Of a stretch of DNA of 64,000 bases, positions 16,290 through 26,078 are shown in pieces. How positions within the stretch are numbered: the stretch's first letter is position 1; each line of letters begins with the position of its first letter. The notes beneath the pieces are model-generated. The model was not told the DNA's origin, made no database searches, and saw only the letters and a list, made by a program, of their open reading frames with translations. The stretch covers positions 2,790,001 through 2,854,000 of the forward strand of contig NZ_CP011339.1 in assembly GCF_001264245.1 (NCBI RefSeq), read 5' to 3'. The position numbers were made by a program, and so were the translations under genes. This DNA comes from Microcystis panniformis FACHB-1757 (lineage in GTDB: Bacteria > Cyanobacteriota > Cyanobacteriia > Cyanobacteriales > Microcystaceae).

Positions 16290-18569
16290 ATGTCTATAGT
16301 GGTATCCCCCGAACAAGTCCATCAAATCGTCAACAACCTCCATCACGATCCCTTTGAGGTTTTGGGGGCCCATCCCCTAGAAGAAGAAGGAAAAGTCAAT
16401 AAATGGGTTGTTAGAGCCTATTTACCGAAAACCACGGCCGCTTGGGTTATTTTACCGTCCCAAAGACAAGAATATCCCATGACGACCGCTTATCACCCCC
16501 ATTTTTTCGAGTGCGTTATCGATATCAGTGAACTGAACAATTATCAATTACGCATCCACGAGGGAGAACAGGAACGAGTAATCTATGATTCCTATGCCTT
16601 CCGTTCTGCCAAACTGAGCGATTTTGATTTACACCTGTTTGGGGAGGGCAACCATCATCGCATTTATGAAAAATTAGGGGCGCATTTAGCCGAAATCGAG
16701 GGTATTAAAGGGGTTTATTTTGCCGTTTGGGCCCCTAATGCTCGCAACGTCTCGATTATTGGTGATTTTAATAGCTGGGATGGTCGTGATCACCAAATGC
16801 GGAAACGTAATAATATGGTCTGGGAATTGTTTATCCCGGAAATCGGTGTTGGCACTAAATATAAATACGAGATCAAAAATTGGGAAGGTCATATTTACGA
16901 AAAATCTGATCCCTACGGTTTTGCCCAAGAAGTACGCCCGAAAACCGCCTCGATCGTGGCCAATTTAGATAGCTATACTTGGGATGATAGCGATTGGATG
17001 GAAAAACGCCGCCATAGCGATCCTTTAACTCAACCGGTTTCCGTTTACGAATTACACCTCGGTTCTTGGCTGCACGCTTCTAGTGCCGAACCACCCCGTT
17101 TACTTTCCGGGGAAGGGGAACCGGTTCCCGTGTCGGAATGGAACACTGGGGCGCGCTTTTTGAGTTACTACGAGTTAGCCCAAAAACTAATTCCCTACGT
17201 TAAAGAATTAGGTTACACCCATATCGAATTATTACCGATCGCCGAGCATCCTTTTGATGGTTCTTGGGGTTATCAAGTGACGGGTTATTTTGCCCCCACC
17301 AGTCGCTACGGCAATCCTGAAGATTTCATGTATTTTGTCGATCAATGTCACCAAAATGGCCTTGGTGTGCTAGTGGATTGGGTCCCCGGTCACTTCCCCA
17401 AAGATGGCCACGGGTTAGCTTTCTTTGATGGTACTCATCTTTATGAACACGGCGACCCGCGCAAAGGGGAACACAAGGAATGGGGAACCTTAATTTTTAA
17501 CTACGGTCGCAACGAAGTCAGAAATTTCCTGGTGGCTAATGCCCTATTTTGGTTCGATAAGTACCATATTGACGGTATTCGCGTGGATGCGGTGGCTTCT
17601 ATGCTCTATCTCGATTATTGTCGTAAAGATGGGGAATGGGTGGCCAACGAGTACGGTGGCCGGGAGAATTTAGAGGCCGCCGAATTCCTGCGTCAAGTCA
17701 ATCATGTAATTTTTAGCTATTTCCCCGGAATTCTGTCAATTGCCGAAGAATCCACCGCTTGGCCGATGGTGTCCTGGCCCACCTATATGGGCGGTTTAGG
17801 CTTTAATTTGAAGTGGAATATGGGCTGGATGCACGATATGCTCGATTATTTCGGCATGGATCCCTGGTTCCGTCAATTCCATCAAAATAATGTCACTTTT
17901 AGTATGTGGTATAACCACAGCGAGAATTATATGCTGGCTTTGTCCCACGATGAAGTGGTTCACGGCAAAAGTAATATGATTGGCAAAATGCCGGGGGATG
18001 AGTGGCAAAAATTTGCCAATGTCCGGGCATTATTTGGTTATATGTTTACCCACCCCGGCAAGAAAACCATGTTTATGAGCATGGAATTTGGCCAGTGGAG
18101 TGAGTGGAATGTTTGGGGTGATTTGGAGTGGGGTCTTTTGCAGTACGAACCCCATCAACAGCTAAAACGCTTTTTTACTGATTTGAACGCCACCTATAAG
18201 AGTGAACCTGCTTTATATACCCAGGATTTTGGTCAGGATGGCTTTGAGTGGATCGACTGTAGTGATAATAGTCATAGCGTCGTTTCTTTCCTGCGCTGGA
18301 GCAAAAATTGGCAGGAGTTTCTGGTGGTGGTCTGTAATTTTACTCCCCAACCCCACAGCCATTATCGCGTTGGTGTACCCCATCCCGGTTTTTATCAGGA
18401 AATCTTTAACAGCGATGCGGGTAAATATGGCGGTAGTAATATGGGCAACCTTGGCGGTAAATGGTCGGAGGAATGGTCCTATCATAGCCGTCCCTACTCG
18501 ATTGATCTCTGTTTACCGCCTTTAGGGGTTTTAGTTCTCAAAATCAGTCCTAATGCTTCTGGGGAATAG
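16290..18569 (+). CDS. glgB: 1,4-alpha-glucan branching enzyme (GH13)
   Basis: 759 residues, full length. It makes alpha-1,6 branches in glycogen. Order: N-terminal region (1-100), CBM48 (about 115-210, VYFAVWAPNARNVSIIGDFN), GH13 barrel (about 250-640) and C-terminal beta domain. Catalytic regions: DGIRVDAVASMLYLDY (nucleophile about D433), SIAEEST (acid/base about E486), LSHDEVVHGK (third acid). It stands alone, with a hairpin terminator at 18685. malQ lies 9 kb away in the same window. Confidence 0.97.
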   Translation: MSIVVSPEQVHQIVNNLHHDPFEVLGAHPLEEEGKVNKWVVRAYLPKTTAAWVILPSQRQEYPMTTAYHPHFFECVIDISELNNYQLRIHEGEQERVIYDSYAFRSAKLSDFDLHLFGEGNHHRIYEKLGAHLAEIEGIKGVYFAVWAPNARNVSIIGDFNSWDGRDHQMRKRNNMVWELFIPEIGVGTKYKYEIKNWEGHIYEKSDPYGFAQEVRPKTASIVANLDSYTWDDSDWMEKRRHSDPLTQPVSVYELHLGSWLHASSAEPPRLLSGEGEPVPVSEWNTGARFLSYYELAQKLIPYVKELGYTHIELLPIAEHPFDGSWGYQVTGYFAPTSRYGNPEDFMYFVDQCHQNGLGVLVDWVPGHFPKDGHGLAFFDGTHLYEHGDPRKGEHKEWGTLIFNYGRNEVRNFLVANALFWFDKYHIDGIRVDAVASMLYLDYCRKDGEWVANEYGGRENLEAAEFLRQVNHVIFSYFPGILSIAEESTAWPMVSWPTYMGGLGFNLKWNMGWMHDMLDYFGMDPWFRQFHQNNVTFSMWYNHSENYMLALSHDEVVHGKSNMIGKMPGDEWQKFANVRALFGYMFTHPGKKTMFMSMEFGQWSEWNVWGDLEWGLLQYEPHQQLKRFFTDLNATYKSEPALYTQDFGQDGFEWIDCSDNSHSVVSFLRWSKNWQEFLVVVCNFTPQPHSHYRVGVPHPGFYQEIFNSDAGKYGGSNMGNLGGKWSEEWSYHSRPYSIDLCLPPLGVLVLKISPNASGE

Positions 18570-18631
18570 GTAAGCTTTTTTCAGTGATCAGTAAACAGTA
18601 AACAGTGAACTGAAAACTAACATCTGATAAC

Positions 18632-18661
18632 TGATAACTGATAACTGATAACTGATAACTG
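18632..18661. repeat. heptanucleotide tandem repeat (AACTGAT type)
   Basis: About four to five copies of CTGATAA downstream of glgB. Same unit as the longer array at 19712. Confidence 0.75.
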
Positions 18662-18684
18662 ACTAACCCCTAACAAAAAAATTT

Positions 18685-18717
18685 AGAGGTCATCTTGCAG
18701 AAAGTGGCCTCTTTTTT
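18685..18717 (+). terminator. rho-independent terminator of glgB
   Basis: AGAGGTCA and TGGCCTCT pair (one G-U) around a 12-base loop, followed by TTTTTT. Confidence 0.75.
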
Positions 18718-18738
18718 GGGTGAATTTTCCAGAAACTA

Positions 18739-19008
18739 TTAAGTTGTCAAATTAGCGAGCAGTGTTTGCACCCATTCTTGAGCGAGTTCTTCCACGTTGC
18801 CATTACTGTCGAGATGGCTAAGAATATATTTTTGTCGTTGGTGAGCTAATTCAGCGAGACTACCGATATCAACAAAACTTTTTGGCAAACGATCATTCTC
18901 AAAGGAATATTGACCGACGTGGTTGGCTTCGATCTGCTGACGATCAATCCAGAATCCCCATCCTTGCGGTGCGGTATTCAGTTCCGAGAGAAATTCTAAG
19001 GTCTTCAT
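18739..19008 (-). CDS. conserved hypothetical protein (89 aa)
   Basis: I do not recognise a named domain. 89 residues, soluble, acidic, no membrane segment. A Shine-Dalgarno-like AAGGAG lies just before the ATG (on the coding strand). Sequence features include PQGWGFWIDRQQIEANHVGQ and a helical C-terminal half. The codon use and spacing between glgB and the fasciclin gene suggest a real gene. Confidence 0.7.
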   Translation of the reverse strand: MKTLEFLSELNTAPQGWGFWIDRQQIEANHVGQYSFENDRLPKSFVDIGSLAELAHQRQKYILSHLDSNGNVEELAQEWVQTLLANLTT

Positions 19009-19171
19009 TGGCGTACTCCTTAGCGGGAATTATCTGGTTTATAACCGCAGAAAGTGGGCATTTTCCTCCGTCGAGCATCAAAACCATAAACAAGCAAAAG
19101 TATCTGTATATTTAGTGACTAAATAAGACAGATCCGCCCTGGATGCAGCCCAGAGAAAAGCCAGTCAAAAA

Positions 19172-19573
19172 CTAACCCATCAGGATCACCGTATCGATGA
19201 CGTGGATCACACCATTATCCGCCTCGATATTACCCGCGACCACCGTGGCATTTTTCACCTCAAAACCTTCGCTACAATCAATGGGAATCGGTGAACCCTC
19301 TAGAGAAGTCACTACAGCCAATTTCGCCAAATCTTCCTGCATATATTTGCCCGCAACGACGTGATAGGTGAGAATTCGGGTTAATTGGGGGATATTCTGC
19401 ACTAGGGTTGTAATCGTCCCGGGGGGCAATTTGGCAAAAGCTTCATCGGTGGGGGCAAAAACCGTGAAGGGGCCGGGACTTTTTAGGGCATCCACAAGAT
19501 TAGCGGCTTGTACCGCCGTCACTAGCGTTTTAAAATTATCGGCACTGACCGCAATATCGACAATATCTGCCAT
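19172..19573 (-). CDS. fasciclin (FAS1) domain protein
   Basis: 133 residues, one FAS1 domain. Signatures: TVFAPTDEAFAKLPPGTI (H1-type motif, about 37-54) and LTRILTYHVVAGKYM (YH motif), with a C-terminal NGVIHVIDTVILMG (H2 motif). There is no signal peptide, so it appears cytoplasmic unless exported by an unusual route. Single-domain FAS1 proteins of this length are common in cyanobacteria; their role is unclear (adhesion-like fold). Confidence 0.92.
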   Translation of the reverse strand: MADIVDIAVSADNFKTLVTAVQAANLVDALKSPGPFTVFAPTDEAFAKLPPGTITTLVQNIPQLTRILTYHVVAGKYMQEDLAKLAVVTSLEGSPIPIDCSEGFEVKNATVVAGNIEADNGVIHVIDTVILMG

Positions 19574-19711
19574 AAACTTGACTCGATCCTCAAAAAAATC
19601 ATCTATTTCAGATTTTAAACTTAATCTTGTCCCAAAGATCGTTCTAGGGATGGGGTGTGGGGAAGTAGGGTGTGGGGTGTAGGGTGTGGGGTGTGGGGAG
19701 TTTTCTCAGTG
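19574..19711. repeat. GTGTGGGG-type low-complexity tract
   Basis: Upstream of the fasciclin gene, about 19650-19700 is a run of GGTGTGGGGTGT-like units. The complementary CACCCCACACC tract occurs at 51740 and 47178. Non-coding. Confidence 0.6.
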
Positions 19712-19822
19712 AACTGATAACTGATAACTGATAACTGATAACTGATAACTGATAACTGATAACTGATAACTGATAACTGATAACTGATAACTGATAACTG
19801 ATAACTGATAACTGATAACTGA
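19712..19822. repeat. heptanucleotide tandem repeat array (AACTGAT)n
   Basis: About 16 consecutive exact copies of the 7-bp unit AACTGAT. This is the class of short tandemly repeated repetitive sequence known from cyanobacteria. Short runs of the same unit occur at 14331, 15129 and 18632. Confidence 0.95.
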
Positions 19823-19842
19823 CTTCTAACCCGATTTTGGAC

Positions 19843-20206
19843 AAAGATAAGCAAAAATTATTTATTGACTCCAAAAACTTGAGAATATTTAAATTAACAT
19901 TTCGCAATATTTACAAATTCTTAAGAATTAATTGAGAAAGATTTTTATTTAACAACGATGTTATGAAGGTAACAGCGATTTGATAGAATTTCATAATGGG
20001 TTACTCTGTGCTTTTTTGGGCAACAATGGTTGAAACCCTTGCCACATCTACAGGGTGATCCTAATTAAGACGGGTAAATGAGTCAATTTCACCCACAACG
20101 ATGATCTTTTTTTTGTGTAGTTTTATTGCAAAAAAAAAGTTTTTTTGACAAAAAACACAAAGTATGATAAGTGCGCCAATGTATTTCTGGCTGCGATTAA
20201 TTATTG
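19843..20206. repeat. 364-bp dispersed repeat, copy 1
   Basis: Non-coding, AT-rich sequence that recurs in inverted orientation at 60267-60628 with high identity and a few small indels. It includes homopolymer A and T runs (about 20108-20146) and no ORF conserved between copies. Nature unknown. Confidence 0.8.
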
Positions 20207-20383
20207 CCGAGTGGGGGTTGGGGAAACGGGAAGCTAAATCATTTGTACTAAAATTAATTGAGGTTAAAATCAGAGCATTTCCTGTTTCCAAGTGATCAAA
20301 TACAGAAAAGCAGCAATTCGATCGAGAAATCGATCAAAACAGCCTAGACTAGAAAAATAATCCTCTATCCTGACAGCTATCCT

Positions 20384-21340
20384 GTGGAGATTACTTTTTT
20401 AGGAACCAGTTCCGGGGTTCCCACTCGTTCGCGTAATGTCTCTAGTATCGCCCTTCGTTTGCCGCAACGGGCGGAAATATGGCTGTTTGACTGTGGAGAA
20501 GGAACTCAACACCAGTTACTGCGTAGCGACCTAAAAAGTTCCCAAATCCGACGCATTTTTATCACCCATATGCACGGGGATCATATCTTTGGTTTAATGG
20601 GATTGTTAGCCAGTATCGGATTAGCTGGTTCTGCTCAGGATATTGATATCTACGGACCCCCCGGACTAGGGGACTATCTGCGCGCTTGTGCTAAGTATTC
20701 CTATACTAATTTAGCCAATCGGGTGCGTGTCCATCCCGTTTCCCCCGGCATACTCTACGAAGATGAAGAATTTACCGTCTCCTGTCAGCTATTAAAACAT
20801 CGTATTCCCGCCCACGGTTATCGCATCGCCGAAAAAGACCGTCCTGGACGTTTTGATGTGGAAAAAGCCAACGCTTTAGGTATTCCCCCCGGACCAATTT
20901 ACGGCAAGCTGAAAAAAGGGGAAACTGTCACCCTTCCCGATGGCAGAAAAATTCGCGGTCAGTCCCTCTGCGGGGAAACGGAAATCGGCCGTAAAATAGC
21001 CTATTGTACCGATACTATTTTCTGTGAAGGCTCGATCGAATTGGCACGGGATGCAGATGTGCTAATTCATGAGGCGACTTTTGCTCACCAAGATGCCGGA
21101 TTAGCCTTTGAAAGTGTTCATTCCACTTCGACGATGGCAGCCCAGGTGGCCTTGGCAGCCCAGGTAAAATTGTTATTAATGACCCATTTTAGTCCCCGTT
21201 ATCTACCGGGGAATTCTCTGGATATTTCCAATCTGTTAGAGGAAGCGCGGGCAATTTTTCCTAACACTAAATTAGCCTACGATTTCCTCACCTACGAAGT
21301 CCCCCGCAACCGTCAAGAAATGGTCTTAGGAGTTAAATAA
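20384..21340 (+). CDS. rnz: ribonuclease Z
   Basis: 318 residues, the normal length for bacterial RNase Z. It removes tRNA 3' trailers so CCA can be added. The metallo-beta-lactamase core is clear: LFDCGEGTQHQLLRS, the zinc motif THMHGDH (H62, H64, D66, H67), the flexible-arm region (GIPPGPIYGKLKKG), AYCTDTIFCE, the HEATF motif and MTHFSPRY. The GTG at 20384 is chosen because it gives MEITFLGTSSGVPT, the canonical start. The tubulin-like gene starts two bases after its stop, so the two are an operon. Confidence 0.96.
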   Translation: MEITFLGTSSGVPTRSRNVSSIALRLPQRAEIWLFDCGEGTQHQLLRSDLKSSQIRRIFITHMHGDHIFGLMGLLASIGLAGSAQDIDIYGPPGLGDYLRACAKYSYTNLANRVRVHPVSPGILYEDEEFTVSCQLLKHRIPAHGYRIAEKDRPGRFDVEKANALGIPPGPIYGKLKKGETVTLPDGRKIRGQSLCGETEIGRKIAYCTDTIFCEGSIELARDADVLIHEATFAHQDAGLAFESVHSTSTMAAQVALAAQVKLLLMTHFSPRYLPGNSLDISNLLEEARAIFPNTKLAYDFLTYEVPRNRQEMVLGVK

Positions 21341-21342
21341 TT

Positions 21343-22137
21343 ATGCCAGCAGCAGTAGAAGAAAAAAGCATGGTTCCCACGGTTTTAGTGGGTATTGGTG
21401 GCACGGGTAACGAAATTTTATCGCGATTGCGTCGCTTAATCGAGGAAAGTTATGGCAGTTTGAGTAATTTTCCGATTGTCAGTTTTTTGGTGGTTGACAC
21501 GGATAAGGATTATAAAATCAGTAATCCTGAAGCTGCTGGCAGTGCTTTTAAAGATAACGAAAAACACTGGGCCCGGGTGAGTGGAAAACAGGTACAGGAG
21601 ATGGTATCTGACATGGATAGATATCCCTGGATTAATAGTTGGTTTCCCCCGGAATTAGAGAGAAATATTACTTCCCTGGAAGCGGGAGCGGGACAAATTC
21701 GCGCCTGTGGCCGTTTTGCTTTATTTTGTAATTATCATGAGATTCAAAGGAAATTTCTGGACGCGGTGAGACGGGTAAAGGGACAAGAAAACTTTATGCT
21801 CGATCGCTATGGAATTAAAGTTAGCAATAGTGCCATTAATGTCTTTACCACGGGGTCTTTAAACGGTGGTACGGGTAGCGGAATGTTAATCGATCTAGGC
21901 TACTGTATTCGTAATTGGTTACGAGGAGAAAGTAGTCCTTTAAGTACGGCAATTGTTCCCACTCCTGAAGCATTTGCGGGGATTAGTGTCGGCGATCGAG
22001 TTTTGGCTAATGGTTACGCTGCTCTGATGGAATTAAATTACTTTTCTGACTACAGAACCGAATATCATCAACAGTTTAGCAGTGGTTTGGTCGATGAAGT
22101 TGTTAGTAAATTACCCCCTTTGATTTTACCTATTTAG
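21343..22137 (+). CDS. tubulin-like protein, N-terminal part (gene split by frameshift)
   Basis: 264 residues of a tubulin-like domain (Pfam Tubulin_2-type). VLVGIGGTGNEILSRLRRLI is the nucleotide-binding start (about 14-33), FLVVDTD the next strand, and GSLNGGTGSG (171-180) is the tubulin/FtsZ G-box. The frame ends at 22137 after KLPPL. The same sequence read with one extra base in CCCCCTTT (about 22113-22120) continues F-D-F-T-Y-L-V-G-T straight into the next ORF. This is therefore the first quarter of a roughly 1,080-residue protein. The start is 2 bp after rnz. Confidence 0.8.
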   Translation: MPAAVEEKSMVPTVLVGIGGTGNEILSRLRRLIEESYGSLSNFPIVSFLVVDTDKDYKISNPEAAGSAFKDNEKHWARVSGKQVQEMVSDMDRYPWINSWFPPELERNITSLEAGAGQIRACGRFALFCNYHEIQRKFLDAVRRVKGQENFMLDRYGIKVSNSAINVFTTGSLNGGTGSGMLIDLGYCIRNWLRGESSPLSTAIVPTPEAFAGISVGDRVLANGYAALMELNYFSDYRTEYHQQFSSGLVDEVVSKLPPLILPI

Positions 22138-24578
22138 TGGGGACAAAAAACGGAGAAGGTGATTTTAAACTCAGTCAAATTCGGGAAATGATCGCCCAAA
22201 ATATCTTCCTAGATATGACCTCTGATTTTGCCCCCCATAAGCGTTCCATTAGAGATAATATTAAGGGTTCTTGGGCGCAAGCTGACCCGGGGGGTCGCGG
22301 TTATCCTAAGCAATTTATGAGTTTTGGGCTATCAACTATTGAAATTCCTCTTGCCCAAATTCGTGCTTCCTTATCGGAACGTTTAGCCAAAGATTTAATT
22401 AATTGGTGGCTGAATGATTCCGTGATTTTACCCGCTCAAATGTTGGACTTAGTCAGAGGTGATATCCTCAAGAGAATGCGCTTGAGCGAAGGGGAATTAA
22501 TTATGGATTTATGTGCCGACAAGGATCGCTCTTTAATTGCCATAATCTCCCAATGGACTAACGAAACTCGTCAGGAAATTAATCAAGATAATTGGCTCTC
22601 TTGTACCAAACAGGGGGTTAATATTTTAGGCAATGAACAGGGTAAAATTCTGCAATTTATTAATGATTATTTGACACCAAGAGTCGAGGAATTTAAACGC
22701 AATCATTTACTAGAATTGAGTCCCGATGAACGGCTGCACGGCGATTACCTGAAAAAGATTTATAATAACCGGGATGAAATTATTCAACGGGGTAAAAAGT
22801 CCCTAGAAATGGAGTTTTATAATATCCTTGAGGATCGGAACCGTGGGGTAAAATTTGCCGAGAGTTTTATTGTTTTAGTACGACAAATCTTCACCGACAT
22901 AGCAGAAAAATTCCGTCGCGATCAAGAACAGGTTTGGAGTCAAAACGAAAGTAAACGTCAACGGGAATACGATACAGCCTTAGCGGAAATTAATGATCTG
23001 AAAGATAAACTTCATATCTCCAAAAAAGATAAGATGGAAGAATATTGTGAACAAGCTTTAACGGGATTGGAAGGCTATTTAATGGCCAATATTCAACGAA
23101 AAACCAGAGGTGCAGGAGTAGAGGTTATTAATCGTTTATTGGAACATCTTAATCAATTAGAAAGCCGTTTTAATCGCTTTCGTCAGAAATTAATTCAAAG
23201 TCGCGATCTATTTAATCTCCAAGCTAATCAACAGATTGATAGTGCCGATGCTTTGTTAATTAATGGGATTAAATTATTTGACAGACAAGAATTAAATAGT
23301 CTTTATCAAGACTTTATCGAACAATTTGCCTCGGGGATTGCTGGTAACAAAAATGCCTACGATACGGGTATGGATAACCTTTGTTTACCCCTCTCAGAAG
23401 AGATTTTAAAGCAATCTAGCCCCCTCTGGAAAGAAACGCGCCGCACCGATGAAAATATGCGTTTATTTGACATCACCGAGATTGCCGATATTCGTCAAGG
23501 TGATTTTCAAAAAGTTATCCTAAACCAAGCTAATCAACTCCTACAAAATGCTCCCGCTAGTAGTCGAATTCAGCAGGAATTAGCCGCTTGCGATCGCTTG
23601 TTAAAAATTTATAACAACGATGCCGAGATTATCAATAATCTTCGCATTGCCTACCAAAAATCGCGACCCCTAATTATGCTCAATCCTGCGGTTTTGCGGG
23701 GAAAAGATGCGGGTTTTACACCGCAATTAAATCAAAATGTTGCCCTGATTGGGGGAAGAAATACCAATAACCCAGCAGCCCAAAAAATTATGCCGAAACT
23801 GCGGGAATTTATCCCCAACGAAGACGATATTAAACCCTTAGCAGAAGTGGAAAAACATCGTCTTGTCTTCGTGCAGGAAATTGGCGGTTTTTCCCTACGC
23901 TGTCTCGATGGAATGAGAGAGTTGCGGCAATCCTATCAGGACTGGAAAGGAGAATTTATTCTCGCTAAACGCGCCCAACAAATGGGGGAAAATCGCGATT
24001 TACCTATCCCCGTGCATATCCAAAAGGAACCTCCTTTCTGGGATGTTTTTCCCGAAGATCCGAGTATTTATCAATTGGTGGTGACGTCCCGGGCTTTAAA
24101 AGTGCTTTTTCCAGAAGTCAATCGAGTCACTAATGAGAAAACAATTCGCTATGAAATTAAAACCGCAACGGGATTAAAAAAAGTCGATATCGCCACCAGT
24201 TGGGAAGATGCGGTACAGGTGTTAGAAGTAAAAGCTTGTCGCGAAGATAAGGAAAAAATTCAAAGTCAGGTGACAGCTAAGTTACAGGATTCGGCCACTC
24301 TGGAGAAAAAACAAGCTTTGTATCGGAATTTTATCGAATATTTACAACAACGTTCCGAGGAGTTGACAGGAGGAAAAGATAATACAGAATATAAACGGGA
24401 AGATGCAGTTATTTTGCAGTTAATCCATAACTATAAGTTGGATAGCGGTGGAGAAATTCCTCTTTCTCCGGTGACGGAAGTGGCTAACCCAGCTTTAATT
24501 ATCTGCGGTAATTGTGGACACAAAAACCCGCCTTCGTCTAATTTTTGTTCTAAGTGTGGGGCGAAATTAGTTAAGTAG
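22137..24578 (+). CDS. tubulin-like protein, C-terminal part with zinc ribbon
   Basis: 813 residues, opening with a GTG at 22137 that overlaps the upstream TAG. It continues the tubulin-like domain (QMS-type PKQFMSFGLSTIEIPLAQIR), followed by a long helical, charged region (about 150-400) probably forming coiled coil. The end is a zinc ribbon, ICGNCGHKN then FCSKCGAKL (about 785-810). Function is unknown; such proteins bind GTP by homology, and the zinc ribbon may recruit partners. Whether the two halves are made separately or by frameshift, or whether the break is an assembly error, cannot be told from sequence. Confidence 0.78.
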   Translation: MGTKNGEGDFKLSQIREMIAQNIFLDMTSDFAPHKRSIRDNIKGSWAQADPGGRGYPKQFMSFGLSTIEIPLAQIRASLSERLAKDLINWWLNDSVILPAQMLDLVRGDILKRMRLSEGELIMDLCADKDRSLIAIISQWTNETRQEINQDNWLSCTKQGVNILGNEQGKILQFINDYLTPRVEEFKRNHLLELSPDERLHGDYLKKIYNNRDEIIQRGKKSLEMEFYNILEDRNRGVKFAESFIVLVRQIFTDIAEKFRRDQEQVWSQNESKRQREYDTALAEINDLKDKLHISKKDKMEEYCEQALTGLEGYLMANIQRKTRGAGVEVINRLLEHLNQLESRFNRFRQKLIQSRDLFNLQANQQIDSADALLINGIKLFDRQELNSLYQDFIEQFASGIAGNKNAYDTGMDNLCLPLSEEILKQSSPLWKETRRTDENMRLFDITEIADIRQGDFQKVILNQANQLLQNAPASSRIQQELAACDRLLKIYNNDAEIINNLRIAYQKSRPLIMLNPAVLRGKDAGFTPQLNQNVALIGGRNTNNPAAQKIMPKLREFIPNEDDIKPLAEVEKHRLVFVQEIGGFSLRCLDGMRELRQSYQDWKGEFILAKRAQQMGENRDLPIPVHIQKEPPFWDVFPEDPSIYQLVVTSRALKVLFPEVNRVTNEKTIRYEIKTATGLKKVDIATSWEDAVQVLEVKACREDKEKIQSQVTAKLQDSATLEKKQALYRNFIEYLQQRSEELTGGKDNTEYKREDAVILQLIHNYKLDSGGEIPLSPVTEVANPALIICGNCGHKNPPSSNFCSKCGAKLVK

Positions 24579-24660
24579 AAATTAGATTTTGGGTTTGATC
24601 CCCCCTGCCCCCCTTGATAAGGGGGGTGCCGATAGGCGGGGGGATCCTCCTTGATAAGGG

Positions 24661-26078
24661 TAGGGTTGATTCATTTAAATTAAGTACAGCTAATTTTGAG
24701 TCAATAAATTTGACTGAAGATTCTCAAGTTTATCTTTTTCTAATCAAAATAGTTAGTCACAATAACTAATCTTTAATCCTCTGCCAAATTTATTATGAAT
24801 AAATTGATAAAGCTTGTTCCCAAGCCACTAAAAGCCTATCTCTCTTCAAATTTTCTGAGAGTACATCCTGTTAATTTAGCTAATTTTTCTGCTTCTTACG
24901 TCGATAAAACTATCAGTTTTTCCCAACGTTCAGCTAACCACCTCTGTCCCTCTGTGATTGAGAGAAAACCCAAACCTCTGAAAAGATTCAATCCTATGGT
25001 TGTGAGAATTGACCAATTGCTGGCCGCTTGAAAATCACTAATTTCGCTTTTATCTTCCTCAAAAATTACATCTTTTACCCAATGTAACTGATTTTCTATT
25101 TTCCAGTGTCCTCGAATAATTTTAGCAAATACTTCGGCGGATTCGGTTAGGCTACTGATATAGTAAGCTGTTTCTTCATAGGTTTTATCCCCGCGACTAC
25201 CCCTTCTTTCTACTTTAATAACTCTTCGCAGATTTTCAAACCCTTGTCTTTCATTGTTCCTCACTTTAAAAACTTCTATTTTTCTTGATATTTTTCGTCC
25301 ATGACTATTATCTTGTTCAAGAAAGCAACTTTCTGGCTTTGAGGAATTACTCAGGTCTTGTATTCGCTGATCAAGATTTTTCTGATTTCCTTTAACGGTG
25401 ATAACATAATCATTTTTAGTCTTGGCTATTAAGCTGATTGTTTTTTTCTGACAGTGTAAAGCATCCCCGGTAAAAACTTGATTTTGGAGAGAGCAATCCT
25501 CAATTATAGCTTGACCTTCGTTGATTTCAGACCCTTTTTTGTTTTCGATTCTTTTTAAGTGTAATACTAAGCCACTTTCTTGACTAAACAATGAGACAAA
25601 CATGATAAAATTTTGTTGTTCATTATTAGGATTCTTTAGGGTGTTTTTGAGACTTTTTCCATCCATCCCTAGCCAATTTATGTCATCTCTTTGTCCATAT
25701 TCTTGTAATGCCCATTCATTAAACATTTTTAACAAACTCTGCCAGTCAACTCCCATCATTACCCTTCTAATTGTTGAATAGGACGGGACTCTTTCTGGAA
25801 TTATGTTAAATTCTTGACTGAGCCTGTGCCGATTATTTTTAGCCAACTCTCCTAGTTCTCTATAACCTGAGTATCCTAGCATTGTTCCCAGTATTATTAC
25901 TACTAATACTATCCATAAAGGGGGTCTTTTTCCTTGATCTTTCCGAAAGTCCTTGACTTGTTTTAGTTTTTCTATTAAGCTCAACATATCTTTCAAAAGT
26001 TCGCGTTCACTTCTCATTTTACAAAGACAGTGATCGCTTTTACTTTTGATATTCTGATGGGAGAATGAAACAGCCCTA
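24661..26078 (-). mobile_element. ISAs1-family insertion sequence, copy A
   Basis: 1418 bp. Ends TAGGGTTGATTCATT and, inverted, TAGGGCTGTTTCATT. CCTTGATAAGGG stands immediately on both sides (24649-24660 and 26079-26090), compatible with an 8-12-bp target duplication inside the palindrome. Near-identical to the element at 43278-44694. Confidence 0.9.
24896..26017 (-). CDS. ISAs1-family transposase, copy A
   Basis: 373 residues from the ATG at 26017. A longer reading to 26173 is repeat DNA and is rejected, because copy B has the same 373-residue length without it. DDE_Tnp_1-associated N-terminus (VKDFRKDQGKRPPLWIVLVV), then D119 (LGMDGKSLK), D185 (VFTGDALHCQKK) and E308 (IRGHWKIENQLHW). Intact and therefore possibly active. 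Differs from copy B at scattered positions. Confidence 0.93.
   Translation of the reverse strand: MRSERELLKDMLSLIEKLKQVKDFRKDQGKRPPLWIVLVVIILGTMLGYSGYRELGELAKNNRHRLSQEFNIIPERVPSYSTIRRVMMGVDWQSLLKMFNEWALQEYGQRDDINWLGMDGKSLKNTLKNPNNEQQNFIMFVSLFSQESGLVLHLKRIENKKGSEINEGQAIIEDCSLQNQVFTGDALHCQKKTISLIAKTKNDYVITVKGNQKNLDQRIQDLSNSSKPESCFLEQDNSHGRKISRKIEVFKVRNNERQGFENLRRVIKVERRGSRGDKTYEETAYYISSLTESAEVFAKIIRGHWKIENQLHWVKDVIFEEDKSEISDFQAASNWSILTTIGLNLFRGLGFLSITEGQRWLAERWEKLIVLST

Noticed and set aside
19706..19822. Possible CRISPR array
   Set aside because: The repeats are 7-bp units with no spacers; the palindrome modules at 39768 also lack unique spacers of constant length.
19621..19907. ORFs with SVISYQL repeats
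   Set aside because: They are translations of the AACTGAT tandem array.
24795..25031. Plus-strand 78-aa ORF at the ISAs1 end (also at 43412)
   Set aside because: It overlaps the 3' end of the transposase on the opposite strand and is present only because the IS is duplicated; no protein-like features.
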